A stretch of DNA of 64,000 nt, taken from Neonectria sp. B-13 (Eukaryota > Ascomycota > Sordariomycetes > Hypocreales > Nectriaceae). The position numbers were made by a program, and so were the translations under genes. A model generated the notes under the pieces. It saw only the letters and a program-made list of their open reading frames with translations. It had not been told where the DNA came from and did no database searches. The DNA lies in contig NOKP01000046.1 of assembly GCA_002682825.1 (NCBI GenBank), positions 1-64,000 on the forward strand. Direction: 5' to 3'. Shown here in pieces: positions 1-11,060 of the stretch (the first letter of the stretch is position 1; each line of letters starts with the position of its first letter).

Positions 1-3000
1 GTGAGGTCGGAGCCGCTCTTCCAGTCAAGACTCTTCCTTGCTGCACGCCAGACGTCGCACTGAAAGAGCTCGATGACCGTGCTGTACAGGTACTCAAGCC
101 AGACGCATCGGTTCTTTGACAACTGTCGGACGGAGTAGCGCTGGGCCCACTGCTGTGCCTGCCACATCCGTGCGTGGACGTCGCGGATGTCCCGGATTAC
201 TTTCCATTGACGGCCATATTCATGCTGCAGGATGCCATTGCCCACAATCAGTCGATCGCCAACATCGCTTTTGAAGCGCCAATTATCCCAGTCGAACTTG
301 CCCGGGAGCCACCAACCAAGCCCGTAATCTTTTGAGGTTATATAAAGGCCAAGGCCCTCTCGCTTGGCCCCAAGGACCTGTCGCTAGCCATCTCGTGTGG
401 GAATTTGCCGGGTCGACTTCCATCGATCCCTCCATAACACTGACTCCTTGGTGATGATTCTAGACATGTTGAAACGCAGGCTTCGAAGTGCCACCGCCAT
501 GACGATAGTCTTAGGCAGGGAGTACCTGGGTCCAGTCTGGGATTTGATGTACTCGAAGAGGAAGCAATACTTGTTGATGTTGCCATGCAGGAAGCGCGTT
601 ATCGTCCTTGATTGGATGGTGAAGATAGGTGGCTCCTGATCGATGGATGCCTGATCAGGACCAGTCTGAGTCATTGTCTGCGAAGGATCTAAGTGAGAGA
701 GGATGTGTTTGAGGAGCGCCAAAGATATGCGATCTTCGGCTTGAACCCTGTAAGTGAATGGGATCGGAATGCCATCTGTACCATCCGGAACTAAGCTCGC
801 TTTTACGCGGAGCTTACTTAGGTGATACGTAAGTTTGAGAGAGGCCTGGTTGGCGTGACTCCTACGGGTAGATCCTTTGCAATCAGCTAGGTACGAGGGA
901 TCTAGGGCTATCTTTTTGAGCTGGCGATTCTGAAAAGGATATTGCTTAGTGATATCAAATGGAATCTTGATGAGGTTGTAGAACTGGTAGTACAGGAGGC
1001 CTTCAAGAACCTTATGGCTCTTGTGCGTGGGCGTGATGGTTATGTCAACTGTGTTATGCATTGTAAGCCAAGGGTACTCGGTAAGGCGGAGGGGAGTGGC
1101 ACTAGGCTTGAGTGGCTCTGAATCCTTGGATGGTCTTTGTGCAGTAGAGTCTATGGCATTATAACGATGACTCTATGCCCGTTGCTGTTGCCATAGGCGC
1201 TTTAGACAGCATTGCTGCCATAGGAGCACATTGGCCTTGGCGATAGACCTAGTTTGAGGGGTATATTGATGGCTAATGTCGATGTATGTATTACTGGGGT
1301 CAAGGAAACTCTTGTTAATGGTGGTGTTCTATTGGTTGTGCTAGTTGTGGATGGTCTGGGTAATGTTGGCATTTATGTAGGCGAGCTTTAGGTTCTTAGC
1401 CCCTATGTAGAGTCTTATGCCAGCGAATTGGGGGAATGCAGTTGTGTGCGATTGAACCCCTTGCCAGATGGAACCAAGGTTTCTGTGCTAGAGAATATAG
1501 GAGAGCGCATTGCTCCTACTGCCTTGGCTGAGTATGTTGGTATTTGCATTTACCTTATTGAGGCACTCGGTGGAAATGCTCTCTTGTTGGGTGTGCGAAC
1601 TGCATTGGGCGATATGGTGGCTTTTGGGTCTGTACTGGAGTATGTTTAGGTCTTAGACTGCTGTTGTGATAGCTGGTAGTAGAATCTGGTTGTACTAATG
1701 TGAGTACTTGTCCTTAGGAAGGTAGGTCTATAAGTATGGGTTGTTATGTGTATAGTGAGAGCATAAGGCTGGGGAAAACACTCAAATGAATGTATTGATT
1801 AAGCCTTGGATCTGTCCTAAGCAATAGTTAGGAATATGATGTAGAGGTTGTTGTTGCTGGTGGGTTCCCTGGGATTGAGAGTCGGTCTGGAAAAAACTGT
1901 TGGTTGGTGTATTGATGCTGAGATGTACATTATTGGTGTGATTGAAGATGGCATAGGGCTATAGGTACTATTGAATGCCTAGTTTAGCAATAGCTAGGGA
2001 AGAAGGGAAACTACAAATGCTATTGATATTCAAGGTTTTCTGAATGAAGTTATCTGTAAAGGGTTGGGTGAGATGATGTCTGATCGGGAGGCAGAGACTT
2101 GGTAGTGTGCCACTACTGGAGGATCCTTTAAGGGCGATTTGGCAAGCTGTTCGGAAATTGTGGCAGTGTGAGTGCATTAGCTACTGTACATTGGAAGGAG
2201 GGTTGCTACTGTAGAGGATCTTAAGGTGAGAGGTATGGTTGAGAAGATCGGAAGAAGGATCAGTGACATATAGGAGCAGGTGGTAATTATGGTCATTATC
2301 AATTAGCCTGTCTAGCCGAGTGATAACATCTTCCATAGAGTTGTAGGAGTAGTAGCAGCTGGTGTTAACCAAGTTATTATGATCTACTTTATGTTCTTGG
2401 TTTGAGCAGCTCGGATGTATTGCCCATTCTTGGGCAAGGTAATGTTCGAGTGTGGAGATTGAGTCATCGGGAGCGGGCAGGTTTTGACGAAAGTGGTTGA
2501 TTGATTTACGATCATCGTTACATTCATGATCGTCGCCGTCACAATCATCAGCTATAGCTTGCAATCAGTTTGGCAGTCCCTAACCACGATTTTAGGATAC
2601 CGCTTATAGGGACTTGGGGTAGATACCTTGGGCTGGTGGTATTGAGATACGAAGGCTTTTCTCAACTGACTCTAAGAGCTCCTGCATTCCCTCGTCATGC
2701 CGATCCCTGCCTTCTTTAGCTGGGTAGTGTTGAGATGATACATCATATAGCTTCTTACCCCCCTCCGATACAGCGGATGCATGACTGGTAATACTGTCTA
2801 CATCAGACGGATAATTCTCAACATGGTTTCGAAAGACATTATGATCGACATCATAATGGTTCTACATAGAGTCGTCGACCAGAGGAGGACCAGGATCGTC
2901 TGAGTCTTCGGGGCTATTGGATGGCGGTAAAGCGAAGTCGACTTGTGTTGCAGGAAAAGCCGGCATGTCAACGTTCGTTGATGAAGTGGCGGGAGTGTAA

Positions 3001-3209
3001 GGGGCATGATGGTAAAATTGAGAATGTTGGGCAGAGTCTACATCTGCTTGTTGCAGTCGTCTACGATAATATCTTCGTGAATGCGTGCGTTGCGCAGCTA
3101 GTCGATCCTCTTCTGACTCTACCTTTCTAGGTCGTCCTCCCCGTCTTGATTGTTGTTTTTGAAACATGATGATGGCTTCGAAAAGAAAAGGCACAAGTGG
3201 CGGAAACAT
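1..3209 (-). pseudogene. Very long fungal ORF interrupted only by stop codons; runs off left edge
   Basis: I do not recognise this protein. Reading the minus strand from the ATG at 3209 (or the internal ATG about 14 codons later), one frame stays coding-like to base 1, over 1,069 codons. The open segments 3209-2862, 2564-2181, 2177-1968 and 1061-384 are all in the same frame. They are separated by in-frame TAG/TAA/TGA codons (for example at 2862-2864, 2181-2183, 1653-1655 and 384-386), at least a dozen in total. The N-terminus has a basic AT-hook-like RRGGRPRK stretch followed by an Arg-rich helix (RRYYRRRLQQ). The C-terminal part, after the stop at 384-386, is rich in Trp and charged residues (GLGWWLPGKFDWDNW). 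No frameshift was found. Stops without indels suggest RIP-like C-to-T/G-to-A damage to a once intact gene. It may be a mobile-element ORF or a multicopy family member; function unknown. Confidence 0.6.
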
Positions 3210-4403
3210 GTAAGGATAGATGATCAGACACGAAACAACGCCGGCAGCAGTAACTTATTGAGCAGACACGTGAGCGACATATTTAGTTGTAGAATGAAGG
3301 ACAAGATCTACGGTATATCGTGGATGAAGGCAGAGACTGAGCGACTGGTCTCTTCAGTGTGGCTTTCAGGGGTCATGGCGGTGTAGAATGCATTCAGCTA
3401 AATAATGAGGGGCAGTGTCGGCAGTTGCTTTCCTCGAGGCAGGAAAGTTTGGAGTATGTAGGGGTAACCACCGAGCTATTCCCCTCTTGGGTTTTTCTGA
3501 GCCAAGACTTTCCGAGCGGGTCTGCACTATTCCACTTTCGAGTTTTTCTGAGCCAAGACTTTCTAGTGGGTCACCGCCTTTCCTTCAGAATTTATCTGAG
3601 CCAAGACTTTCCTTATGTCAGCAACCAACTTGTCAAGCTTCAATCTATCAAACATTCTAAAGCCCAATAACTTATTCCACAGGATAGGGAAAAATATGGC
3701 ACTAGGTTCATTTCGTTGCATTCTTCTTGTTCTATTATGTATATCACTCCTGCTCTGTTTTGAACAACGTTTGTTCTCTGAACTCTTCGTCATCCCTAAC
3801 CCCCATATTCTGATATGATACTGCCTGTGGTATGGGAGGCGATGGCGGAGTAAGCTAATATCGTTGAGAATAAGTTAAAACAAAAGCAAGATGGCTCCTG
3901 TGATACACAGACTTGAGCAGAAAAGGCCAAGCATATCTATTTGTTGGACTTGGACATTTATTGCGTAGTGTTACAAAATTGCCCTGTACCTGTGGCCGTT
4001 CGCCTCTCTCAGCCTGTTCCGGGACTCTACGTGATGAGACGGTTTAAACACGCTTTATTAAATGTCCACCATTTGTGCATTAACATATTGACCTTCTATC
4101 CTTTGAATGCTATCCACCGGTTGATGTTGCCTTCCTTTGCATCTACGAGTCTTAAAACCTCGTTATCTCCCTCTTCGAGGACGGTTCTGCCTGGCGTAAT
4201 TATGTCGTCAATGGTCTTCCAAGACGAGGGCAGTATGTGGACTGGTCAGGACCTAACGGTGTAACCACAAACCCCAGATATGATCAGAACTGGTCCCTCT
4301 GGCCGCGAACATTAGAGGCAGAAAGCCGGGATTCCAGGCGGCTATTGCCCTCGTAATGTTTCAGTGATGACTTTGAACTTGACGAGGGCATGCTCAAGTA
4401 CCT
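3210..4403. other. Intergenic stretch with short degenerate repeats
   Basis: This is the upstream region of the long minus-strand pseudogene. It includes three spaced copies of a 22-bp motif (listed separately). Around 4121-4380 a plus-strand frame with one early TAG looks coding-like (NYVVNGLPRRGQYVDW), but I do not recognise it. No gene start is supported. Confidence 0.4.
3491..3613 (+). repeat. Three spaced copies of a 22-bp motif
   Basis: The motif TTTTTCTGAGCCAAGACTTT occurs at about 3492 and 3543, and with one change at about 3592, at intervals of about 50 bp. The spacers are T/C-rich. It resembles a small decayed minisatellite, or repeated protein-binding sites upstream of the long minus-strand gene. 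Confidence 0.6.
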
Positions 4404-4604
4404 GCGATAGACGCATATGGAACTGGCTCGGCAGCGGCACTCGCGGCTCAGGTCAAGAAGCACTTTCCTAATCTATAGTTCGGCCTACTCCTAGGTGTAG
4501 CAGCAGGGTTGCACAAACTCCATGGGCCTTCGCCGCGCGATATTCGGTTAGGGGACATCCTCGTTGAATAACCAGAAGGCGAAAGCGCTGGGCTGATTGC
4601 GTGA
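4404..4604 (+). pseudogene. Fragment of nucleoside-phosphorylase-like (PNP_UDP) domain
   Basis: A 67-codon plus-strand frame reads like the core of the fungal phosphorylase/nucleosidase-type domain found at the N-terminus of NLR-like proteins. It contains YGTGSAAALAAQVKKHFPNL, then GLLLGVAAG and PSPRDIRLGDILV. The same motif order ([35 protein letters not shown]) occurs in the intact gene at 38822-42836. In-frame stops follow FPNL and ILVE, and no ATG or downstream domains are attached. It is a short dead remnant of a second member of this family. Confidence 0.65.
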
Positions 4605-5362
4605 TGGCAGTTTGTAAGCTGCGTCCAAGATGCTGAGCCTTGATCCGAAAACTCGCGGCCTACTTACGATCAGTCCCTATCGTTCCTCCGGCTCGTGGAG
4701 AGGAAAGGGGCGGGCATCCATGCGGGCACAGATCAGGCGGAGGACAACCAGAAGCAACGCCATGATACCGACTGAAGCGTGAAGGCGGCGGATAGAGCGC
4801 AACCTCAGTCCCAGCACAGTCGACAGAAGGTCCAGTTGACACGCAATCCGCATCGTGGCGACGGTCTCTTGCAGGCTGATCTCGTACAAGAGAAAGAAAC
4901 GAGGGTATGTCAACATGTTCTTGCCCGTGACTTTTCACAATTGGTCAATGCTCATCCATTGCCCCCTCATGCGCCAGACCCTTAAAGCCAAGTCCTACGT
5001 ACTGTAATGGGAATGGGTTTTACACGTGTTTTACACTTTTTGGTGTACGTACATACTTAATCTATGAGATTGTCTGCTCAACCAACGTTGATCGAGGCTA
5101 ACGGAAATGACGAGAATGCGTCACCCTCTCCTAGTTAAGCAACACAACTTGTGAAGAAGGAGGAGATAGGGTAGGTGCAACCACTCAGGAAGCCATATAA
5201 ACTATCAACTCTGATGTGCACACTATCACCACAACATTAGAGAGGGACATCGCAAATGCATAGGATTTATTTAACATCTTGAGCTATGGAATGCACCTGA
5301 GCTGTTCTCAGAATTGGTTCATGTAGTACAGGCTGTCTCAACCAATTGGGGAGGCGTGTATC

Positions 5363-6262
5363 TCACGGCTGGGATCCGTTTGGATTCGTGGGGTGGCTTT
5401 GGATAATGAAGTCTTCGGGCCAGAACTTGAGCTCGACACTACTGCCGGAGACCTCCACCACATCGTGCAGGCGAACTGATTTGGGCGGGTTGCTCTGGAT
5501 GAGCAGGATGCCGTCATCGCGCGACTGAGAGTCTTCTTGAAGCCAGGGGATAAAGCCATCAAGGTTTTTAGGTCCGCCAGACTCGAGGAATTTTTCTAGA
5601 CGGCGGTAGAGCTTCGGCCATAAGACCGCCTTCCTCAGGTTTGCCAAGGTCGGCGTCTCAAGGATGAGCGGATCTCCTGGGAAACCCTTTGATCGTAACC
5701 ACACGCCCTTCTTTGCCATGCGGGCAGCTGTCGACTTGATGGCCAAATGTTCGCGCAGGTTCTCCGGAAGAGTGTCGTAGAACGCTGGGAAGACGTATCC
5801 CTCAGAGAGCAGGGCGGTATTAACTGATTCATCTACCAGGCTCCTGTCCAGGGAGATGACAGAGCCATCCGAGCCGTGCACGCTACCATCGCCTTCGTAG
5901 ATGAAGCCAACTAGCCGGGTCCCAAAGTTGTCAAAACCATTGGACAATACATGCCCAATGATTTCTTGATCGCCAGAATTGATGATGAACGGGGGATTGC
6001 CAGAAAATCTCAAATCTGTAAACCCGAGCCTGCGCAACAGCTCGTCACGAGGGGCTGTGGCGCCCGTCAGCTCCTGGCTTTTTTCCAGGGCGTCAACCGC
6101 TTCCAACCGAATATTGACACCTTTATTCATGATAGTGCTACCATGAGATCCTCGTCGCAGCTCTTCAACGAAATCGACGTTGTCAGGCTTGAACCTGATC
6201 GTATCGCCATCTGGCTGCAGGCCGTTTCGGACAACGAACTTTCCGTGCAGAAGCTTGAACAT
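5363..6262 (-). CDS. Staphylococcal-nuclease-like (SNc/TNase-like) protein, 299 aa
   Basis: An intact single-exon ORF. It opens with a K/G-F-V-V-R-N and PDGDTIRF motif. Around residues 50-60 comes IRLEAVDALE, the counterpart of the R...D-x-P-E active-site strand of thermonucleases. Later there is a GTRLVGFIYEG strand supplying a second Arg, then ESVNTALLSEGYVFPAFY and AARMAKKGVW, matching the helical half of the fold. Residues beyond about 205 form a C-terminal extension. No signal peptide or membrane segment is evident, so an intracellular phosphodiesterase role is inferred. The ATG at 6262 is chosen because the fold starts immediately. I recall similar proteins annotated as nuclease-like in both bacteria and fungi; the substrate is unknown. 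A minisatellite lies about 290 bp upstream. Confidence 0.75.
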   Translation of the reverse strand: MFKLLHGKFVVRNGLQPDGDTIRFKPDNVDFVEELRRGSHGSTIMNKGVNIRLEAVDALEKSQELTGATAPRDELLRRLGFTDLRFSGNPPFIINSGDQEIIGHVLSNGFDNFGTRLVGFIYEGDGSVHGSDGSVISLDRSLVDESVNTALLSEGYVFPAFYDTLPENLREHLAIKSTAARMAKKGVWLRSKGFPGDPLILETPTLANLRKAVLWPKLYRRLEKFLESGGPKNLDGFIPWLQEDSQSRDDGILLIQSNPPKSVRLHDVVEVSGSSVELKFWPEDFIIQSHPTNPNGSQP

Positions 6263-6549
6263 CTTAGACTTGTTCTTCGAAGAGAATCCTTAGTTGCAAA
6301 GAAATTTTGTTTGAGAGACGTAAATGTTGATCTATGCATTCTCTGGTTGTATACGATTACGGAAATTATGAGGCCATGCAGAGGCCATATATATACTTGA
6401 CGAGTACCATTTGACCGCATATCGCCGGGACAAGATTTCTATAATAACGTCTCCTAAAGCTATCGTTCAGCCTTATTGACTTCTAGGCGACGACGCCAAT
6501 TTCCGTTTCATGCGCCAAAAATACCTCCGTAAGTTCAGCTTCAGGTGAT
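6263..6549. other. Probable promoter region of the nuclease-like gene
   Basis: Non-coding DNA between the nuclease start codon and the 32-bp minisatellite. A TATATATA run lies at 6389-6396, upstream of the minus-strand start. No other motif could be assigned. Confidence 0.3.
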
Positions 6550-6709
6550 CGGAATGTGAGGCTTATGTCTATTACACTGAGCGGAATGTGAGGCTTATGT
6601 CTATCACGCTGAGCGGAATGTGAGGCTTCTGTCTATTACGCTGAGCGGAATGTGAGGCTTATGTCTATTACGCTGAGCGGAATGTGAGGCTTATGTCTAT
6701 TACGCTGAG
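6550..6709 (+). repeat. 32-bp minisatellite, five copies
   Basis: Five head-to-tail copies of a 32-bp unit beginning CGGAATGTGAGGCTTATGTC start at 6550, 6582, 6614, 6646 and 6678. They differ by only a few bases, and a partial sixth starts at 6710. The near-identity suggests recent expansion or ongoing homogenisation. Confidence 0.95.
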
Positions 6710-7077
6710 CGGAAAGCCTAGATGAGTCTAGACCAGCTTGCAGAATGCAGCTAGGAGCAGTATAAACCAAAACGCCATTGAGCCTAAGCACTAATTGTAT
6801 TATACACATTCTCAAGCATGTGTTAGGGATCTCCGGAAACAGTGCCTAAATGACATATGAACCCCGTAGCTGAATGACGAGAAACGCCTTCTCTCCTTCC
6901 ACTGGCTGCTACACCGTGTGGCTTAAGAAATTTTCAGCAACCAAGCCTAGAACGTCCCAATAATCAACACCAGATCAGCTGGCGCTCTATGCAAGACCCC
7001 GCTATCCTCAGGCGCTGTTCTTTTCAGAGACTCTTGGGTGATTTTGACATTGCGTCTTTGCAAGTCTGTCGAGGCCC

Positions 7078-7287
7078 TTACGAGAACTGAGTCAGCCCCC
7101 CTAGGCGCTCATCAGTGCTAGATTGAAGCTCGTGTGCCGTCTTGTCCAGGCCACAAGCAGCCAGGATGGTATAGCCCTCCGGGTTAATGAACCATTCGTG
7201 CTGGAGCTCTGCTTTGCGACTGCTGCGTCTAGGATCAAACATGCTTCTGTAAGGTTCTGGTATTAGACCCACAACTCTGGTTGGCAA
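7078..7287 (-). pseudogene. Possible gene fragment, unrecognised
   Basis: A 69-codon minus-strand ORF with coding-like composition (EWFINPEGYTILAACGLDKT). The frame continues upstream of the ATG only briefly before stops, and no domain is recognised. It could be a remnant exon or chance. Confidence 0.2.
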
Positions 7288-7449
7288 ATGCGACTTAGGT
7301 CTGCAAGGCCACCACCAATTTTTTAGCTAAGTTTAATTCTAAGATATCTTTCGCTGGTCTAAAGAGCATAAGAAATGAAGTTTTATTCTTTTTGAATCAA
7401 TATTGCTATCGCGGCATGCCATGGTATGTTGCAATAGAGTAACTCTCGA

Positions 7450-7553
7450 TCAAGCGTTACATTTCCTATTATAGAGTAGCGTACTTCTTCAGTCAAGCGT
7501 TACATTTCCTATTATAAAGTAGCGTACTTCATCAGTCAAGCGTTACATTTCCT
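7450..7553 (+). repeat. 43-bp tandem repeat, about 2.4 copies
   Basis: A unit starting TCAAGCGTTACATTTCCTAT occurs at 7450 and 7493 with a partial third at 7536. Copies differ at two or three positions. It lies in non-coding DNA next to the AT-rich block. Confidence 0.85.
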
Positions 7554-8401
7554 AACATGGCTAGCGCTTCCAGCTTAGCAATGTTCAGCCGTCTCACCCA
7601 ATGTGTTGTCAGGTGCGGGGTCTTTATGAGTGACCCCCCTCGCACTACCGCAAAATAATTTGCTTTGATCATCTAAGCGTTAGTTTCTTTAACTAAGTGG
7701 TATTAATCACTGGATATCACTTATTTTCACTTATCGTGACCGCAATAAAACCATTCCGAGGGAGTTCTATGGTACGAGAAGTGATGAAGGTTCGATTTGT
7801 GGGCACTAAAAAACAGGACAGTGCTATAGTACGTCGGCGGCTTCTATAAGCGAATCGTACACAAAACTACCAAAATCGCTAGAAAGCAAGAAAGGATACT
7901 ACTATAGTAAACTAACAGGGCGAACTATTATTAGACATAGTTGGTTCAGTGGCAGAGATTGGGCTATTGGAACCTGAGAATGATTCATTATCTAATACTA
8001 AAGAGATTGAAGAAAATAGCATTTTTGCCTATAATAACTTTACTATCTTTAGTTAGGAAGTTAATGATCTTACTATTAGTACTATTAAGTTAGATCCCTA
8101 TTATAAGGAGGAAATAGTCAATATTTACTCTATTGAAAAGGGCAAAGATTAGAGACAGTCTTAAAGCCTATAAATCTATACTAAGAAGTTAGTAGATCTA
8201 GCTAATAATAATACTAACACTAGTAATTAGAATAGTCTAGTATAGTTTAGTATAAAAGGCTAAACTAAACTATATTAAATGCTTATATAATAACTAGTAT
8301 AGTATTATTAGTAAGACTAATAATACTATAAAGAATGCTAAAACTTTTTATATAGAAATATTATACTTAGGGTAGAGTATACTTTTATATAAAATATATT
8401 T
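7554..8401. other. Transition into AT-rich RIPed DNA
   Basis: GC content drops stepwise from about 7640. From about 7900 the DNA is dominated by A and T with frequent TAG/TAA in all frames. I see no gene. Short open plus-strand stretches near 7920-8050 may be a decayed element but are not identifiable. Confidence 0.4.
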
Positions 8402-8615
8402 CACTGTTGAAACTACTGTTTGAACTACTATTTCTACTTATTTATAATTGTACTAAATTATGTATTTCCTTTGCTTAAGCTTAATAGAGGGATAGATCTT
8501 TGGATTTTAAACCTAATTATTAACTTTTACCCTTTCTATAGAACTCCCTCTACTAAATCCCTTTATGCTTTATAGCTAATATTAAAGATAATTATAGGAT
8601 TCTCTTGGTTTCTAA
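8402..8615 (+). mobile_element. Truncated copy of the ~1.1-kb non-autonomous element (plus orientation)
   Basis: It starts with CACTGTTGAAACTACTGTTT, the conserved end of the family described at 49126-50218. It continues through the GGATAGATCTTTGGATTTTA segment, then breaks off and abuts an oppositely oriented copy at about 8616. Confidence 0.75.
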
Positions 8616-10651
8616 AAAAGCTAAATCTTAGAAAGGTTAAACCTTAGAAAAGCTAAATCTTAGAAAAGCTAGATTTGAAAAAAGGCTAAAATCCCTTAGG
8701 ATAAAAGCTTAGCTAATCTTTATACTTTTTAAGCTCTTTATATTCTATTTAACTTTTTATATAATATAATAATTATACTATTAATTATATAAAATAACTA
8801 CTTTCTTTTAAATTATACTATAGTTTATATTATTGAAACTACTATTTGGACTACTATTTCTACTTATCTGTGATTGCACTAAACAGTTATATGTTTCCTT
8901 TGCTTGAGCTTAACAGAGGGATAGATCTTTGGATTTTGAACCTAATTATTGACTTTTGCCCCCTCCAAACTCCCTCTGCCAAATCCCTCCACGCTTTGTA
9001 GCCGATTAGGATTCTCTCGCTTTCTAATGCATTACTCCTTCAGTTACAGGTTGGTCAGTATAGTGTTACTTATTAGCTGTATAACCTATGAGACATAGTC
9101 ATTGTACTTTAGACTATCAATAAACCTCTTTTCTATATTAGTAGTATTACTATTCCTTTCTAGCTTTAAAGCTAGCCCCTTTAGAAAGACCTATTCTATT
9201 GCAATCTACTAGGCTATTGCTCTATTAGGCTGGATTCTATCTTACAGTAGAATGTAATAACTAAAGACTGCTAATTGGACTAATTCTTTAGCCTTAGGGC
9301 ATTAATTAGTTTTAATCTCTTTTATATCTTATAGGTTAGACTTTTGAACTATAATTTATAGCTTAGAAATAAGGCTTAGATCTACTTAAAATAGGCTATA
9401 TAGGTTATATAAGAGCCTATAGGTATAGCTTAATAAGGGCTTGCTAGGCTATAGTACAATTCAGAAGGCAGTTATTGTATGTAATTGGTTGTATGATTAT
9501 TGTATTAGGTAGAAGGTTGGATAGAATGCAAAGAGGTAACCTAGAAAGTATAGAGGCTAGGCTTTTATCCTAAGGGATTTTAGCCTTTTCTAAGATCTAG
9601 CTTTCCAAGGTCTAGCTTTTCCAAGATCTAGCTTTTCTAGCTGATTAGGGCAGTAAAACTTATACTTTAACTTTATAGTAGAAACTTTTATCTTCTTAAG
9701 TTATTATTACTTTAAGCTTAGGTATTAAGCCTATTATACTATTGTTTTTTCTATTTTCTTTTATACTATTTAACCTTTAGCCCCTTCTCTAGGTATATAC
9801 TACTAAGGACTATTATATCTAAATACTATAGTTTAATAAGCTCTTACTAAGCTATACTTATAAGCTCTTATATAACTTATATAGCCTATTTTAAGTAGAT
9901 CTAAGCTTTATTTCTAAGCTATAAATTATAGTTTTAAAGTTTAATTTATAAAATATAAAAGAAGTTAAAATTAATTAATACCTTAAGGCTAAAGAATTAA
10001 TCTAATTAATAGTTTTTAGTTATTATATTCTATTATAAGATAGAATATAGTCTAATAAAATAATAGCCTAATAGATTATAATAGAATAAGTCTTTTTAGA
10101 AGGGCTAGCTTTAAAGTTAGAAAGGAATAATAATACTACTAATATAGAAAAGAAGTTTATTAATAGTCTAAAGTATAATAACTATATTATTATAGTGCCA
10201 GCTTTTAGTACTTCAGTCATATAGCCTATGCATTACAGCTATATCTCTATACTCAAATGCCTATCTCTCTTTAGAATTGAGGGGTAAGCTTCAGCTTATA
10301 TACTAATGAGAATACTACCTTTGCTTTAAATCTATCTACCTTACCTAACTACATATCCTAGAGGTACTCCCATTATATATATCTTATAGATTATATAGTT
10401 AATAAGTAATACTATACTAACTAACCTATAACTAAAGGAGTAATAACTATATTAGAAAGTGAGAAAATCTAATTATCTTTAATATTAGCTATAAAGCTAT
10501 ATAAAGGGATTTAGTAGAGGGAGTTCTATAAAGAGAGTAAAAGTCAATAATTGAGTTTAAAATCCAAAGATCTATTCCCCTATTAAGCTTAAGCAAAGGA
10601 AATATATAATTTAATACAATTATAGATAAGTAGAAATAGTAGTTAAGTGCA
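8616..10651 (-). mobile_element. RIPed copy of the non-autonomous element, split by a younger copy
   Basis: Element sequence in minus orientation occupies 8616-8827 and resumes at 9836, running to about 10651. It includes the 16-bp AAAAGCTAGATCTTAG-type repeats at its left side and CCAAAGATCTATTCCCCTAT near its right end. The gap is filled by the insertion 8828-9822. The right terminus is truncated at AGTAGTT and joins unrelated DNA. Confidence 0.7.
8828..9822 (+). mobile_element. Non-autonomous element, plus orientation, 13-bp target duplication
   Basis: About 995 bp, running from TATTATTGAAAC (mutated CACTGTTGAAAC end) to TATATCTAA. It is flanked by the direct repeat ATACTATAGTTTA at 8815-8827 and 9823-9835. 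The flanks are themselves element sequence, so this copy inserted into the older copy 8616-10651. It is less mutated than its host, consistent with later insertion. Confidence 0.85.
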
Positions 10652-11060
10652 AGCTGTACGGTCGTCTGGATGATCTAACCTGCGACGCTAATAACGCCAA
10701 TGATCCCGAATGGATCAGCCATATTGGTTCTCAAGTCGCCAAAAATTTCATTGAAATAGTTGATCTTTATATCCTGGGCAGAGAAGGCTATGAGAAATGG
10801 AAGAAATCTACATGCGTCTTTGGACGTTGGGCAGAAATCGCAGCCTGATGGTCACATTTCAGTACATTCGGTACCTGACACCCCAAACCCCACGGATCGT
10901 CATGACATCTCTTGCTGCTCAACCTCGTCGCTGCTTGTTCCATGACAGGCCTGCTTGAAGGCCAAATTCTGCAAGTGTTGACATCCAGATGATGATTGTT
11001 CGACACCCCATTACTGGGCGATGCATGCCGGCCATGGCTATCAAGTTCATCCATTATAAG
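10652..11060. other. Normal-GC island with an open frame but no start
   Basis: A plus-strand frame from about 10652 to 10848 is open for about 65 codons and looks coding-like (LYGRLDDLTCDANNAND, GREGYEKWKK). It begins exactly at the broken end of the element and ends at TGA, so it may be an exon truncated by rearrangement. I do not recognise the product. Confidence 0.3.
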
